Source: Micromonospora echinospora (GTDB taxonomy: Bacteria; Actinomycetota; Actinomycetes; Mycobacteriales; Micromonosporaceae). From it: a stretch of 64,000 bases of DNA. Under the pieces are notes generated by a model. That model was not told where the DNA came from and searched no databases. It saw only the letters and a program-made list of their open reading frames with translations. Where the stretch lies: the NCBI RefSeq assembly GCF_014203425.1, contig NZ_JACHJC010000001.1, positions 5,110,001 through 5,174,000 on the forward strand, in the 5' to 3' direction. This document shows positions 38,701 to 60,800 of this stretch, piece after piece (position 1 is the first letter of the stretch; each line of letters begins with the position of its first letter). A program made the position numbers and the translations under genes.

Positions 38701-41700
38701 CCGCGTCGAAGAGCGCGAGCCCCTCCTCGGCCTCCATGGCGGCGACGCCGGAGCGGGAGATCCGGTTGAGGTGGACGTCGTCCAGCTCGGTGGTCATGCC
38801 GCTGCGGTCGGCCCAGAGGCCCCAGGCGAGGGTGAGCGCGGCGAGGCCGCGCGCCTTGCGGTGCTGGGCCAGCCCGTCGAGGAACGCGTTGGCGGCGGCG
38901 TAGTTGCCCTGGCCCGGGCCGCCTGCGGTGGCGGCCAGCGAGGAGTACGAGACGAACGCCTTCAGGCCGAGGTCGGCGGTCAGCTCGTGCAGGTGCCACG
39001 CGGCGTCGACCTTGGGCCGCAGCACGCCGTCCATCCGCTCGGGGGTGAGCGAGGAGATGACGCCGTCGTCGCGGACGCCGGCGGCGTGGACGACGGCGGT
39101 GAGGGGGTGCTCCGCCGGGATGCCGGCCAGCAGCTCGGCCACGGCGGCGCGGTCGGCGACGTCGCAGGCGGCGACGGTGACGCTCACGCCGAGCGCCTCC
39201 AGCTCGGCGCAGAGCTCCGCGACGCCCCCGGCGGCGCGGCCGCGCCGGCTGGTGAGGATGAGGTGCCGGACGCCGTACGTGCTGACCAGGTGCCGGCTCA
39301 TCAGCTGGCCGAGGGTGCCGGTGGCGCCGGTGATCAGGACGGTGCCGTCGGAGTCGAACGGGGCGGCCGGCGGCTCGGCCGGGGCGGGAACCCGGGTGAG
39401 CCGGGCGCCGGCGGCGACGCCCGCGCGGATCACGACCTGCGGTTCGTCGGTCGCGGCGGCCGGGACGAGCGCGGCGGCACAGCCGGCCACGTCGTCGACG
39501 TCGACAAGCACGAACCGGTCGGGGTTCTCCGACTGGGCGGAGCGGAGCAGGCCGATCACGGCGGCGCCGGCCAGGTCGGTCAGGTCGGCGTCCCGGTCGG
39601 TGGCGACCGCGCCCGAGGTCAGCACCACCAGCCGGGACACCGCGTAGCGCTCCTCGGCGAGGAACTGCTGGAGCACGGCAAGCACCCGGTGGGTCGCCTC
39701 GGCGACGGCGCGCGGCACGTCCGCCGACGCGGGCGGGTCGAGCAACGGCAGGACCAGCACGCCGGGCGCGTCCGTCCCGTCGTCCATCGCCGTGGCCAGG
39801 GCCGTCAGGTCGGGGTACGCCGCCACGGCCGTGCCGGTGGCCGCGACCGCGTCGGTGAGCGCCGCGGCGTCGCCGATGACCGCCCAGTCGACTGTGGACG
39901 GGCCGGCGGGCAGCGCGAGCGGCGCCCACTCGACCTGGAAGAGCGACTCGGTGCCGCCGCCGGAGGCGGTGCGGAGCTGGTCGGCGGAGACCGGCCGCAG
40001 GACCAGGGAGCCGACGGAGATGACGGGCGCGCCGGTGACGTCGGTGAGCAGCAGCGAGATGCTGTCGGGGCCGGTGTGCGAGACCCGGACGCGGGCCGCC
40101 GCGGCTCCGGCGCCGTGCAGGGCGACGTCGTTCCAGGAGAACGGCAGCCGGCCGTACCCCGGGGGCATGCCCGCCCCTGAAGGCTCTCCGGCCGGCGTGG
40201 TCAGGCCGAGGGTGTGCAGCGCCGCGTCGAGCAGGGCCGGGTGCAGGCCGTACCCGCCGGCCTCGGCGGCGGGGGCCTCGGGCAGCACCAGCTCGGCGAA
40301 GAGGTCGTCGCCGCGCCGCCACGCGGAGCGCAGGGCGATGAAGGACGGGCCGTAGTCGTAGCCCTGGGCGGCGAGGTTCAGGTAGAGGTCGTCGGTGCCG
40401 ACCTCGGTGGCGCCCGGCGGCGGCCAGGTGGTCAGGTCGGACCAGTCGGCGGGGCCGCTCGGGACGGCGAGGCCGCTGGCCAGCACGCCGCTGGCGTTGC
40501 GGGTCCAGGTCCGCTCGCCCGCGCCCTCGGTCGGCTCGCCGTCCTGGGCGGAGTGCAGCGACACGGACCGGCAGCCGGTCTCGTCGGCCGGGCCGATCCA
40601 GAGCTGGATGTCGACGCCCCCGGTCTCCGGCAGGATCAGCGGCGACTCCAGGGTGAGTTCGCGGACGTGGTCCGCGCCGACGTGCGCGCCGGCCTGGAGG
40701 GCGAGTTCGACGAAGCCCGTGCCGGGCAGCAGCACGGTGTCGAAGACGACGTGGTCACAGATCCACGGGTGGGTACGCCGGGCCAGCCGGCCGGTGAACA
40801 GGAAGCCCTCGGCGTGCGCGACGCCGACGGCGGCCCCGAGCAAGGGGTGTTGCGCGGGGCGCAGGCCGACGGCGGTGACGTCGCCGGTCCACCCGGCGCC
40901 CGCCTCGGGCCAGTAGCGCTGGTGCTGGAAGGCGTACGTGGGCAGGTCCACCCGCCGGGCGCCGGTCTCGGCGAACCACTGCGTCCAAGTCACCGGCACG
41001 CCGTGCACGTGCAACTCGGCCAGCCCGCCCAGCAGCCCGTGCACCTCGGGCCGGTCCACGCGCTGCGCGGCGACGGCCAGCACCCCGTCGTCGGCGGGCA
41101 GGATGTCGCCGACCATCGCGGTCAGCACGCTGCGGGGGCCGATCTCCAGGAACGTGTCCGCGCCAGCGGCGCGCAGCGCGGCCACCCCGTCAGCGAAACG
41201 CACCGCCTGCCGGACGTGACGCACCCAGTAATCGACGGTACGGATCTCGTCGGCGTCGGCCAGCGCACCGGTCACGTTCGACACGACCGGCAGCACCGGC
41301 GCGGCGAACTCCAACCCGTCGAGAACGGCCCGGAAACCGGCGAGCATCGGCTCCATCAACGGACTGTGGAACGCGTGACTGACGGTGAGGCGGCGGACGC
41401 GTACACCCCGGTCCTTCCAGAGCCGCTCCACCTCGTCGAGGGCCTCAACGCCACCGGAGACCACAACAGCCTGCGGACCATTGACCGCCGCGATCCCCAC
41501 ACCGGCCAACCCGTCCAGCGCAGCCGCCACGTCAGCCTCGGCCGCCGCGACCGCCAGCATCCCACCACCGGCCGGCAGCGCCTGCATCAACCGACCCCGC
41601 GCCGCCACCAACGCGCAGGCATGCTCCAGCGACAACACACCCGCCACGTACGCGGCCGTGACCTCACCGACCGAATGCCCACCCACGAAATCCGGCACGA

Positions 41701-43654
41701 CCCCGAAGGACTCGACCAACCGGAACAACGCCACCTCGACCGCGAACAACCCCGCCTGCGTGAACACGGTCCGGTCCAGCAGCTCGGCGTCGGCCGAGCC
41801 CTCGGCGGCGAAGAGCACCTCCCTCAACGGGCGCGGCAGCAGCGCATCCAGGTGCCCGCACACCTCGTCGAACGCCGCAGCGAACACCGGAAACTCGGCG
41901 TACAACTCCCGGCCCATCCCGGCACACTGCGCACCCTGACCCGAGAACAGCACCGCCAACGAACCCCGGCCGCCGGCCTGGCCCACGACAACCGCACCCG
42001 ACGGCTGCCCGGCGGCCAGGGCACGCAACCCGCCCAGCAACTCCTCACGGCCGGTCGCGGAGACCACGGCCCGGTGCTCCAGGGTGGAGCGTGAGGTGAC
42101 CGACGAGAAGGCCACGTCCAGGGGCCGCAGGGTCTCGTCGGCGGCGATCCGGGCCGCCCAGCGGCCCGCCTGCGCGGCGAGGCCGGCCGCGTCCCGGGCC
42201 GACACCGGCACCGGCACGACCGGCCGCTCGACCAGCAACGCGGCGGCGGCCGACGGGGACTGCTGGGGCGCCGGAGCCTGCTCCAGGATGGTGTGGGCGT
42301 TGGTGCCGGACACCCCGAACGAGGAGACGGCCGAGCGGCGCGGCCGGCTCACCGCCGGCCACGGCGTCGCCTCGGTCACCAGCGACACCTCGCCGGCCGA
42401 CCAGTCGACCTCGGGCGTCGGCTCGTCCACGTGCAGGGTGGGCGGCACGACGCCGTGCCGCATCGCCATCACCATCTTGATCACACCGGCCACGCCGGCG
42501 GCTGCCTGGGCGTGACCGATGTTCGACTTCACCGACCCGAGCAGCAGCGGCGCGGCCTCGTCGCGGTCCTGCCCGTACGTGGCCAGCAGCGCCTGCGCCT
42601 CGATCGGGTCGCCGAGCCGGGTGCCCGTGCCGTGCGCCTCCACCACGTCCACGCCGCCGGTGGCGAGGCCGGCGTTGGCCAGCGCCTGCTGGATCACCCG
42701 CTGCTGCGACGGCCCGTTCGGGGCGCTCAGGCCGTTGGAGGCGCCGTCCTGGTTGACGGCGCTGCCCCGCACCACGGCGAGGACGGGGTGGCCGTTGCGC
42801 TGCGCGTCCGACAGCCGCTCCAGCACCAGGACGCCGACGCCCTCGGACCAGCCGGTCCCGTCGGCGGCGGCGGCGAACGCCTTGCAGCGGCCGTCGGCGG
42901 CGAGGCCGCGCTGCCGGGAGAACTCGACGAAGGCGGCCGGGGTGCACATGGCGGTGACCCCGGCGACGATCGCCAGGGTGCACTCCCGCTGCCGCAGCGC
43001 CTGCCCCGCCAGGTGCAGGGCGACCAGCGAGGACGAGCAGGCGGTGTCGATGGTGACCGCCGGGCCCTCCAGCCCGAAGGTGTAGGCGATCCGGCCGGAG
43101 ACCACGCTGCCGGCGTTGCCGGTCATCAGGTGCCCCTCCAGGCCCTGCGCGGCACCCATCAGCACTGTGCCGTAGTCCTGGCCGGTGCTGCCGGCGAAGA
43201 CGCCGGTGCGGCTGCCGCGCAGCGAGTGCGGGTCGATGCCGGCCCGCTCCAGGGCCTCCCACGATGTCTCCAGCAGCCAGCGCTGCTGCGGGTCCATCGC
43301 CAGCGCCTCGCGGGGGGAGATCGCGAAGAAGCCCGGGTCGAAGTCGGCCAGGTCGTGGACGAAGCCGCCCTGCCGCGTGTACGACGTGCCGCTCTGTTCG
43401 GGGTCGCTGTCGTAGAGCGACCCGAGGTCCCAGCCGCGGTCCTCGGGGAAGTCGGTGACCACGTCCCGGCCGGACGCGACCACCTCCCACAGGTCCTCGG
43501 GAGAGCGCACCCCGCCGGGGAAGCGGCAGCTCATGGAGACGATGGCGACCGGTTCCTGTTCACCGGCCTCCACCTCGCGCAGGCGCTGGCGCACCTGGTG
43601 CAGGTCAGCGGTGACCCGCTTGAGGTAGTCGAGAAGCTTCGCCTCGTCAGCCAT
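32702..43654 (-). CDS. Type I PKS, two modules with dehydratases: KS-AT-DH-KR-ACP (x2)
   Basis: The protein has 3650 residues. Module C1: KS from about 34; AT from about 566 with GHSVGE and HAFH (malonyl); DH from about 936 with HVVFDTVLLP and HPALLDAAL; KR near 1437 (TGATGTLG, RDD, Tyr in GNYAAANAF); ACP near 1750. Module C2: KS from about 1812; AT from about 2349 with GHSQGE and YASH (methylmalonyl); DH from about 2709 with HRVMDNILLP and HPALLDGAL; KR near 3210 (LDD, Tyr in SNYAASNAF); ACP near 3529. Both DH domains have Asp in place of the Gly of HxxxGxxxxP; catalytic His and Asp are present, so activity is likely. B-type KR plus DH predicts two conjugated double bonds, the second methyl-branched. 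The start ATG 43654 follows AAGGAG. Part of the AT-C2 coding sequence is identical to that of module B3. Confidence 0.95.
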   Translation of the reverse strand: MADEAKLLDYLKRVTADLHQVRQRLREVEAGEQEPVAIVSMSCRFPGGVRSPEDLWEVVASGRDVVTDFPEDRGWDLGSLYDSDPEQSGTSYTRQGGFVHDLADFDPGFFAISPREALAMDPQQRWLLETSWEALERAGIDPHSLRGSRTGVFAGSTGQDYGTVLMGAAQGLEGHLMTGNAGSVVSGRIAYTFGLEGPAVTIDTACSSSLVALHLAGQALRQRECTLAIVAGVTAMCTPAAFVEFSRQRGLAADGRCKAFAAAADGTGWSEGVGVLVLERLSDAQRNGHPVLAVVRGSAVNQDGASNGLSAPNGPSQQRVIQQALANAGLATGGVDVVEAHGTGTRLGDPIEAQALLATYGQDRDEAAPLLLGSVKSNIGHAQAAAGVAGVIKMVMAMRHGVVPPTLHVDEPTPEVDWSAGEVSLVTEATPWPAVSRPRRSAVSSFGVSGTNAHTILEQAPAPQQSPSAAAALLVERPVVPVPVSARDAAGLAAQAGRWAARIAADETLRPLDVAFSSVTSRSTLEHRAVVSATGREELLGGLRALAAGQPSGAVVVGQAGGRGSLAVLFSGQGAQCAGMGRELYAEFPVFAAAFDEVCGHLDALLPRPLREVLFAAEGSADAELLDRTVFTQAGLFAVEVALFRLVESFGVVPDFVGGHSVGEVTAAYVAGVLSLEHACALVAARGRLMQALPAGGGMLAVAAAEADVAAALDGLAGVGIAAVNGPQAVVVSGGVEALDEVERLWKDRGVRVRRLTVSHAFHSPLMEPMLAGFRAVLDGLEFAAPVLPVVSNVTGALADADEIRTVDYWVRHVRQAVRFADGVAALRAAGADTFLEIGPRSVLTAMVGDILPADDGVLAVAAQRVDRPEVHGLLGGLAELHVHGVPVTWTQWFAETGARRVDLPTYAFQHQRYWPEAGAGWTGDVTAVGLRPAQHPLLGAAVGVAHAEGFLFTGRLARRTHPWICDHVVFDTVLLPGTGFVELALQAGAHVGADHVRELTLESPLILPETGGVDIQLWIGPADETGCRSVSLHSAQDGEPTEGAGERTWTRNASGVLASGLAVPSGPADWSDLTTWPPPGATEVGTDDLYLNLAAQGYDYGPSFIALRSAWRRGDDLFAELVLPEAPAAEAGGYGLHPALLDAALHTLGLTTPAGEPSGAGMPPGYGRLPFSWNDVALHGAGAAAARVRVSHTGPDSISLLLTDVTGAPVISVGSLVLRPVSADQLRTASGGGTESLFQVEWAPLALPAGPSTVDWAVIGDAAALTDAVAATGTAVAAYPDLTALATAMDDGTDAPGVLVLPLLDPPASADVPRAVAEATHRVLAVLQQFLAEERYAVSRLVVLTSGAVATDRDADLTDLAGAAVIGLLRSAQSENPDRFVLVDVDDVAGCAAALVPAAATDEPQVVIRAGVAAGARLTRVPAPAEPPAAPFDSDGTVLITGATGTLGQLMSRHLVSTYGVRHLILTSRRGRAAGGVAELCAELEALGVSVTVAACDVADRAAVAELLAGIPAEHPLTAVVHAAGVRDDGVISSLTPERMDGVLRPKVDAAWHLHELTADLGLKAFVSYSSLAATAGGPGQGNYAAANAFLDGLAQHRKARGLAALTLAWGLWADRSGMTTELDDVHLNRISRSGVAAMEAEEGLALFDAACRTTDAALVPARLDLAAMKVQFAGGSIPPLYRALIRTPARAAAATTGASLVQQLAGLGDAERAAALVEIVRGQAAAVLGYPDPAAIEPRRAFSEFGFDSLTAVEMRNRLNNAFGMRLPATLVFDYPTPHDLAGFLGTEIAGTPVPVRPATTTVPVGDDEPLAIIGMACRLPGGVWSPDDLWRLVVDGVDAISDLPTDRGWDLDSLYSPDPDAPGTFYARGGGFLSGVDRFDPGFFGISPREALAMDPQQRLLLETTWESFESAGIDPADVRGSSTGVFVGTSGQDYGSLLAYSPEAAEGYMLTGMTSSVISGRVAYTFGLEGPAVSLDTACSSSLVALHWAGQALRRGECDMALAGGVMVMATPTAFVEFSRQRGLAADGRCKSFAASADGTGWSEGVGMLLVQRLSDARRQGRTVYAVVRGSAINQDGASNGLTAPNGPSQQRVIRQALASARLSAADVDVVEAHGTGTTLGDPIEAQALLATYGRERPADRPLLLGSIKSNIGHAQAAAGVAGVIKMVQAIRHGLVPATLHVDEPSPHIDWTSGAVELATESRPWPAVDRPRRAAVSSFGISGTNAHVIIEQGDEPVDAARVDTRPGLVDSGVVAWPLSGRSREALTGQAARLARHVREHDEVDAAAVGWSLATTRSTFDHRAAVVGSSTEELLAGLDALASGSPAGNVVAGTAMSHGAGAVFVFPGQGAQSARMAAGLVGRVPVFDARLAECQRALAPYLDVDLVSVLTGEDESWLERVEVVQPVLWAVGVALAAVWQHAGVVPVAVIGHSQGEIGAACVAGILSLGDAAKAVALRSRALTALRGTGTMASVDLRADAVTERLPGFPGVGVAAVNGPSTVVVSGPPQPVADLVAACQADGVRARLIPVDYASHSEAVQEVAERLRADLAGVTPRQGNVRLVSTLTGDWVDPSSMTADYWYDNLRQTVRFDAAVRVAVEAGHTIFVEISPHPVLTMPVTAILDDVGASGHTLGSLRRGDDDPTRLLMNLATAHAIGLPVDLTAVLAETDVVALPTYAFDHQRYWVEPPAHRTQDVSSAGLQDAGHPLLSATLTFPDSERMVFTGRLSVRTHPWLGEHRVMDNILLPGTAFVELATYAGAQAGCPTVEELTLLAPLVLPELGALQVQLTVGDRDDDGRRTVQLYSRPYRDGSDEILADVAWTCHATGLLGPQPADAAPAFDLGVWPPPGATRVESDDFYSGIEATVFGYGPAFRGLRAAWIRDDEVFAEVELPAGHHAEAGRFGVHPALLDGALQAMSIGGFLGRMGDGADAGVPRLPFAWTGVSLLAAGATALRVRVAAAGEVGVSFQVADATGAPVLHVDSLIMRRVSGDSLGAARSGRHESLFQVDWPVLPVPTGPVPAAIRWVALGDDLVLSAACEAAGARVRTDVGLDTLGDLLAGGEPAPELVIVPVGDAGNPSDPELAVQARAATHRTLAALRTWLADDRFADSRLVLVTRDAVAAGEQELVNLRQAPVWGLLRAAQLEHPGRCQIVDLDDAPDSAAALAAAIASGEPQLAVRDGQVRTPRLGRVPAGVEPLPGGIDPAGTVLITGGTGVLGRILARHLATSHGVRHLLLAGRRGAAAEGIGDLVGELAGIGTEVTVAACDAADPEALSALLAGVPAAHPLTAVVHAAGVLDDGVLESMTPERVDAVAVPKIDAAWHLHRLTADANLAAFVLFSSAAATLGSAGQSNYAASNAFLDALAAHRRARGLAGISLAWGLWAQASGMTGHLGDDDVRRMAEQGATGLSTEQALNLFDAAWRLDAAAVLPMRLDVGTLRGQAETGTLAPMLRALVRVPLRRSMDATGARSGGVQLGRRLAGLAAPERLKVVLDVVRANIAAVLGHAGSDAVDPNRLFTDLGFDSLTAVDLRNRLNSLSGLRLPATLVFDYPTPTALAEKLTSEIAADAAPSTQPLFQGIDTVESLLTAIPLDPAARARFTARMQDLLAKASDLAAGPAVEPDRPDLDSASDDEIFDFISKEFGIS
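35619..36016 (-). repeat. AT-coding tract of module C2, identical to one in module B3
   Basis: Read base by base, this 398-bp tract has no difference from 45923-46320. The surrounding AT sequence is also close but has scattered differences. It encodes the C-terminal half of a methylmalonyl AT. Confidence 0.85.
36411..36713 (-). repeat. AT-coding tract of module C2, identical to one in module A
   Basis: These 303 bp match 62499-62801 without any difference seen, while the corresponding module B3 sequence differs at many positions. It covers the N-terminal half of the AT, including the FPGQGAQ motif. Confidence 0.8.
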
Positions 43655-43701
43655 GGACCGCGCACTCCTTGTGTTGACCCGTCGTCGTAGCAGCGATCAC
43701 T

Positions 43702-57819
<14,118 letters not shown>

Positions 57820-57865
57820 CGTGGACCTACCTCACTCGGCATGCCGATGTCGTTGCGGCTGGTGG

Positions 57866-60800
57866 TCACGACGTCTCCAGCTCGCGGTCGATCAGGTCGA
57901 AGATGTTCTCGGCGGTGGCCGACTCCAGGTCGTCGTCGCCGTCCGCGTCCGCCTGCCGCTCGGTCAGCCGGCCCAGCAGGCCGTGCAGCCGGTCGGTGAT
58001 CCGGCGGAACTCGTCGTCGGCCGGGTCCAGCCCGACGAGCGCCGCCTCCAGCCGGTCGAGTTCCCGGCCCGCCGCCGACGGCTCGCCGGCCGGGCTCACC
58101 GGGGCGAACTGCCCGGCCAGGTGGACGGCGAGCGCCTCGGGCGTCGGGTTGTCGAAGACCAGCGTCGCCGGCAGCCGCAGCCCGGTGGCCGCGCCGAGCC
58201 GGTTGCGCAGCTCCACGGCGGTCAGCGAGTCGAAGCCGAGTTCCCGGAACGCGCGGGTCGGCTCGATGCCGACCGGGTCGCCGTGGCCGAGGACGACCGC
58301 CACGTGCGCCAGCACCAGGTCGCGCAGGGCGCGTACCCGCTTGTCGTCGGGCAGGGCGCGCAGCGTCTCGGCGTACGCCTGCCCGTCGGCGGCCTCGCCG
58401 GCCGCGGCCCGGCGGCCGGCGGCGCGGACCAGGTTGGTCAGCAGCGGGTGTACGGGCGACCCGGGCGCGGCCACGCCGGTGACGATCTTCGCGGGCATGA
58501 GTGTCGCCCGCTCCGAGCGCCAGAGAGCGTCGAACAGGGCGAGCCCCTCGGCGTCGGAGAGCGCCGCCATGCCGCCCCGGTCGAGGCGGCGGATGTCGGC
58601 CGAGTCGAGGTGGCCCGTCATGCCGCTGGCCTGTGCCCAGCGGCCCCACGCCAGCGCGACCGCCGGCAGGCCGAGGGCCCGCCGGTGCTCCGCCAGGGCG
58701 TCGAGGAACGCGTTGCCGGCGGCGTAGTTGCCCTGGCCCGGACCGCCGAACACACCCGCGGCGGCGGAGAAGAGCACGAACGCGCTCAGGTCGTGGCCGA
58801 GGGTGGCCCGGTGCAGGTTCCACGCCACGTCGACCTTGGGCCGCAGCACCGCGGCGAGGCGGTCGGGGGTGAGCGACTCGACGGTGGCGTCGTCGAGGAC
58901 GCCGGCGGCGTGCACGACGGCGCGCAGCGGGTGCCGCCGGTCCACCATGGACAGTACGTCCGCCACGGCGTCCGGGTCGGCCAGGTCGGCGGCGACGATC
59001 GACACGTCCGCGCCGAGCGCCTTCAGGTCGGCGAGCAGTTCGTCGGCGCCCTCGGCGTCCGGGCCGCGCCGGCTGACCAGCAGCAGCTGCCGGGCGCCGT
59101 GCGCGGTGACCAGGTGCCGGCAGAGCAGCGCGCCGAGGGTGCCGGTCGCCCCGGAGACCAGGACCGTGCCGTCGAGCCGGGGCGCCTGCGGAATGCTCAG
59201 GGCCAGCTTGCCGACGTGCCGGGCCTGGCTGAGGAAGCGGAACGCCTCGGGGGCGCGCCGGACGTCCCAGGTGCGCCGGGGCAGGGGCCGCAGCGCACCG
59301 GCGGCGAAGAGCGCCATCAGCTCGCCCAGCATCGCGCCGATCTTCTCCGGGCCGGCCTCGATGAGATCGAAGACCTGGTAGCTGACGCCCGGGTGGTCGG
59401 CGGCGACCCGCCGCGGGTCCCGCTTGTCGGTCTTCCCCATCTCGACGAACCGGCCGCCGTCGGCGAGCAGCCGCAGCGACGCGTCGACGTACTCGCCGCG
59501 CAGGGCGTTGAGCACCACGTCGACGCCCCGCCCGCCGGTGCGGTGGGCGAACTCGTCGGCGAAGTCGAGGCTGCGGGAGGAGGCGAGGTGCGCGTCGTCG
59601 AAACCGGTGTCGCGCAGCGCCGGCCACTTGCCGGGGCCGGCCGTGCCGTAGACCTCCGCGCCGAGGTGGCGGGCGATCTGCACGGCGGCCATGCCCACGC
59701 CGCCGGCCGCCGCGTGCACGAGCACGGACTCGCCCGCGCGCAGCCGGGCCAGCTCCACCAGGCCGTACCAGGCGGTCAGGAAGACCACGGGCACGGCGGC
59801 GGCGTCGGTGTAGGACCAGCCGTCGGGGATGCGGGTGACCAGCCGGCGGTCGGTGACCGCCGCCGAGGCGAACGAGCCGGAGAAGATGCCCATCACCCGG
59901 TCGCCGGGGGCGAGGTCGGCGACGCCCGGCCCCACGCCGAGCACCACGCCGGCGCCCTCGTTGCCCAGCACCTCCTGGTCGGGGACCATGCCGAGGGCCA
60001 GCACCACGTCGCGGAAGTTCAGCCCGGAGGCGCGCATCCCGACCAGGACGTGGCCCGCCGGCAGCTCCCCGCCCGCCTCGGGACCGGGCAGCAGGGCGAG
60101 GTTCTCCAGCGTGCCCTTCTCGGTGACGTCGAGACGCCACGGCACCTCGTCGGCGGGCAGCGGCAACACACCGGCGTCGCGGGCCCGGGCCAGCCGGGGC
60201 ACGAGCGGCGCGCCGTCGCGCAGCGCGAGCTGCGGCTCGCCGGAGGCGACGGCCGCCGGGACGGCCGCCAGGGAGGCGGCGGCGTCGTCGGTGTCGAGCA
60301 GCGTGAACCGGCCGGGGTGCTCGGACTGCGCCGAGCGGACCAGCCCCCACAGGCTCGCCTGGGCCAGGTCGCACGGGGCCTCGCCCGGGGCCGCGCCGAC
60401 GGCGCCCCGGGTGTGCAGCACGAGCCGGGACCGCTCCAGCCGGGGCTCGCCCAACCACTGCCGCACCAGCGCGAGGGCGTCGCGGGCCGCGTCGTGCGCG
60501 GCCTCACCGGCCCGCTGCGGGTCCGACTCCGCGCCGGAGCGCAGGTCCAGCACCACATCGGGTACGTCCCCGGACTCCCCGATCTCGGCGACCAGCGCCG
60601 CCAGGTCGGCGTAGGACCGCACCGGGTGCCCGGCGGCGGCGAGCGCCCCGGCGAGGCCGAGGGTGTCGTCGCCGAGCAGCGCCCAGCGGGCCTCCCCGGC
60701 CGCCGCGCCGGTGTCCGTCAGCGGCGTCCAGTCCAGGTGGAACACCGACGTGCGGCGCAGGGCGGCGGCCTCGTCGGCCCGGCCCGCGGCGACCGGGCGG

